From assembly GCA_022839625.1 (NCBI GenBank), contig JALHJL010000077.1, positions 1 to 14,710 on the forward strand: a stretch of DNA of 14,710 nucleotides, given 5' to 3'. Below the pieces are notes generated by a model. That model saw nothing but the letters and a program-made list of their open reading frames with translations. It ran no database searches and was not told where the DNA came from. Shown piece by piece: positions 14,314 to 14,710 of this stretch; the first letter of the stretch is position 1, and every line of letters starts with the position of its first letter. The stretch is from Phycisphaerales bacterium. Its GTDB lineage: Bacteria > Planctomycetota > Phycisphaerae > UBA1845 > Fen-1342. The translations under genes and the position numbers were made by a program.

Positions 14314-14687
14314 GACAGGCAACAAGCGGACCCTGCCCCTGCCGCCACCGCGCGTCGGCCTTCACGAAGCAAACGCGGCGCATCTGCACAAGCCACCTGG
14401 TGGCCCGCGTCTGGAGGTGCTCACAGAACGCGGGGAGTGCAGAGTCTTGCTTCGCACCTCCCAACTGGGGATTGTGCATCCCCCGGTACTTCGCCGGATC
14501 GGCAACTCAGGACACTTGCCCGGGTACTTCAGTGCGCCGTCAAGGGCGCGTGTAGCGACGTGCCCGCCGTGGCGGGTCTCCGACGTGTCGCGGCGAGACG
14601 CAGGTGCCACTCAGTAATCCCATGAAAGGCTGTCCCCTGCCGGGCGGTTATGCTGCCCGGTGTGGAATTTCGAAACAGGAGACAGCT
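14314..14687. other. Structured non-coding spacer
   Basis: About 374 bp with no recognisable gene on either strand; short open frames here have no family features. Several perfect hairpins are seen: GGGGAT-TGTGC-ATCCCC (14467-14483), CCCGC-CGTG-GCGGG (14563-14576 region) and CCGGGC/GCCCGG (14640-14645 with 14655-14660, 9-nt loop). The last lies in the leader of the next gene. GGTACTTC-containing segments occur twice near 14485 and 14524 (CCGGTACTTC, CGGGTACTTC). No T-tract terminator for the large gene is seen. Confidence 0.4.
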
Positions 14688-14710
14688 ATGGGAATGAACG
14701 AGAGCGTAGC
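14688..14710 (+). CDS. Start of a truncated downstream gene
   Basis: An ATG at 14688 is preceded by AGGAGA with about six bases of spacing, a good ribosome-binding site, and the frame (MGMNESV...) is open to the window edge. Only seven complete codons are visible, so no function can be given. A second in-frame ATG at 14694 is the alternative start. The hairpin at 14640-14660 lies in its presumed leader. Confidence 0.5.

Noticed and set aside
14362..14625. Short open frames on both strands in the spacer after the large gene
   Set aside because: They overlap each other, lack ribosome sites and have Arg/Ser/Pro-rich translations typical of chance frames in GC-rich DNA.

Overview
The window is GC-rich (about 65% by eye) and most likely comes from a Planctomycetota bacterium, probably of the Phycisphaerae or a related lineage. 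The best evidence is the large secreted protein at 10000-14313. It carries three 'DCNxNGIPDECE'-type calcium repeats and ends in a two-loop dockerin-like domain, a layout I associate with secreted proteins of that group. This assignment is inference; there is no rRNA or ribosomal protein in the window to confirm it.

Layout, left to right. Positions 1-189 hold three head-to-tail copies of a 63-bp repeat with a perfect hairpin in each copy; the last copy ends on the stop codon of a minus-strand DinB-family gene (187-675). Divergently from that gene run folP (793-1629) and dapA (1626-2504), which overlap by ATGA. Facing them on the minus strand is a phosphohexomutase followed by glgP (6656 down to 2638), a likely glycogen-use unit: phosphorylase releases glucose-1-phosphate and the mutase can convert it. 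A 139-bp region rich in inverted repeats separates the mutase from a plus-strand orphan lipoprotein (6796-7305). Then come a cysteine-hydrolase (isochorismatase-fold) gene whose nucleophile position is Ser (about 7596-8261) and the ribosome-assembly GTPase der (8397-9719), which may be translated from a leaderless mRNA. A consensus-like promoter (9833-9859) precedes the 1437-residue secreted metallopeptidase/beta-helix/dockerin protein. After a 374-bp structured non-coding stretch, the first codons of one more gene begin at 14688 and are cut by the window edge.

Most of the content is housekeeping metabolism and translation (folate, lysine/peptidoglycan precursor, glycogen, ribosome assembly) with lineage-specific envelope or secreted proteins between. 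I see no transposase, integrase, phage gene, CRISPR array, rRNA or tRNA. I found no clear multi-gene novel system. The items most worth a second look are the large secreted protein with its cysteine-rich active-site segment, the hairpin repeat array on the dinB 3' end, and the Cys-to-Ser hydrolase.
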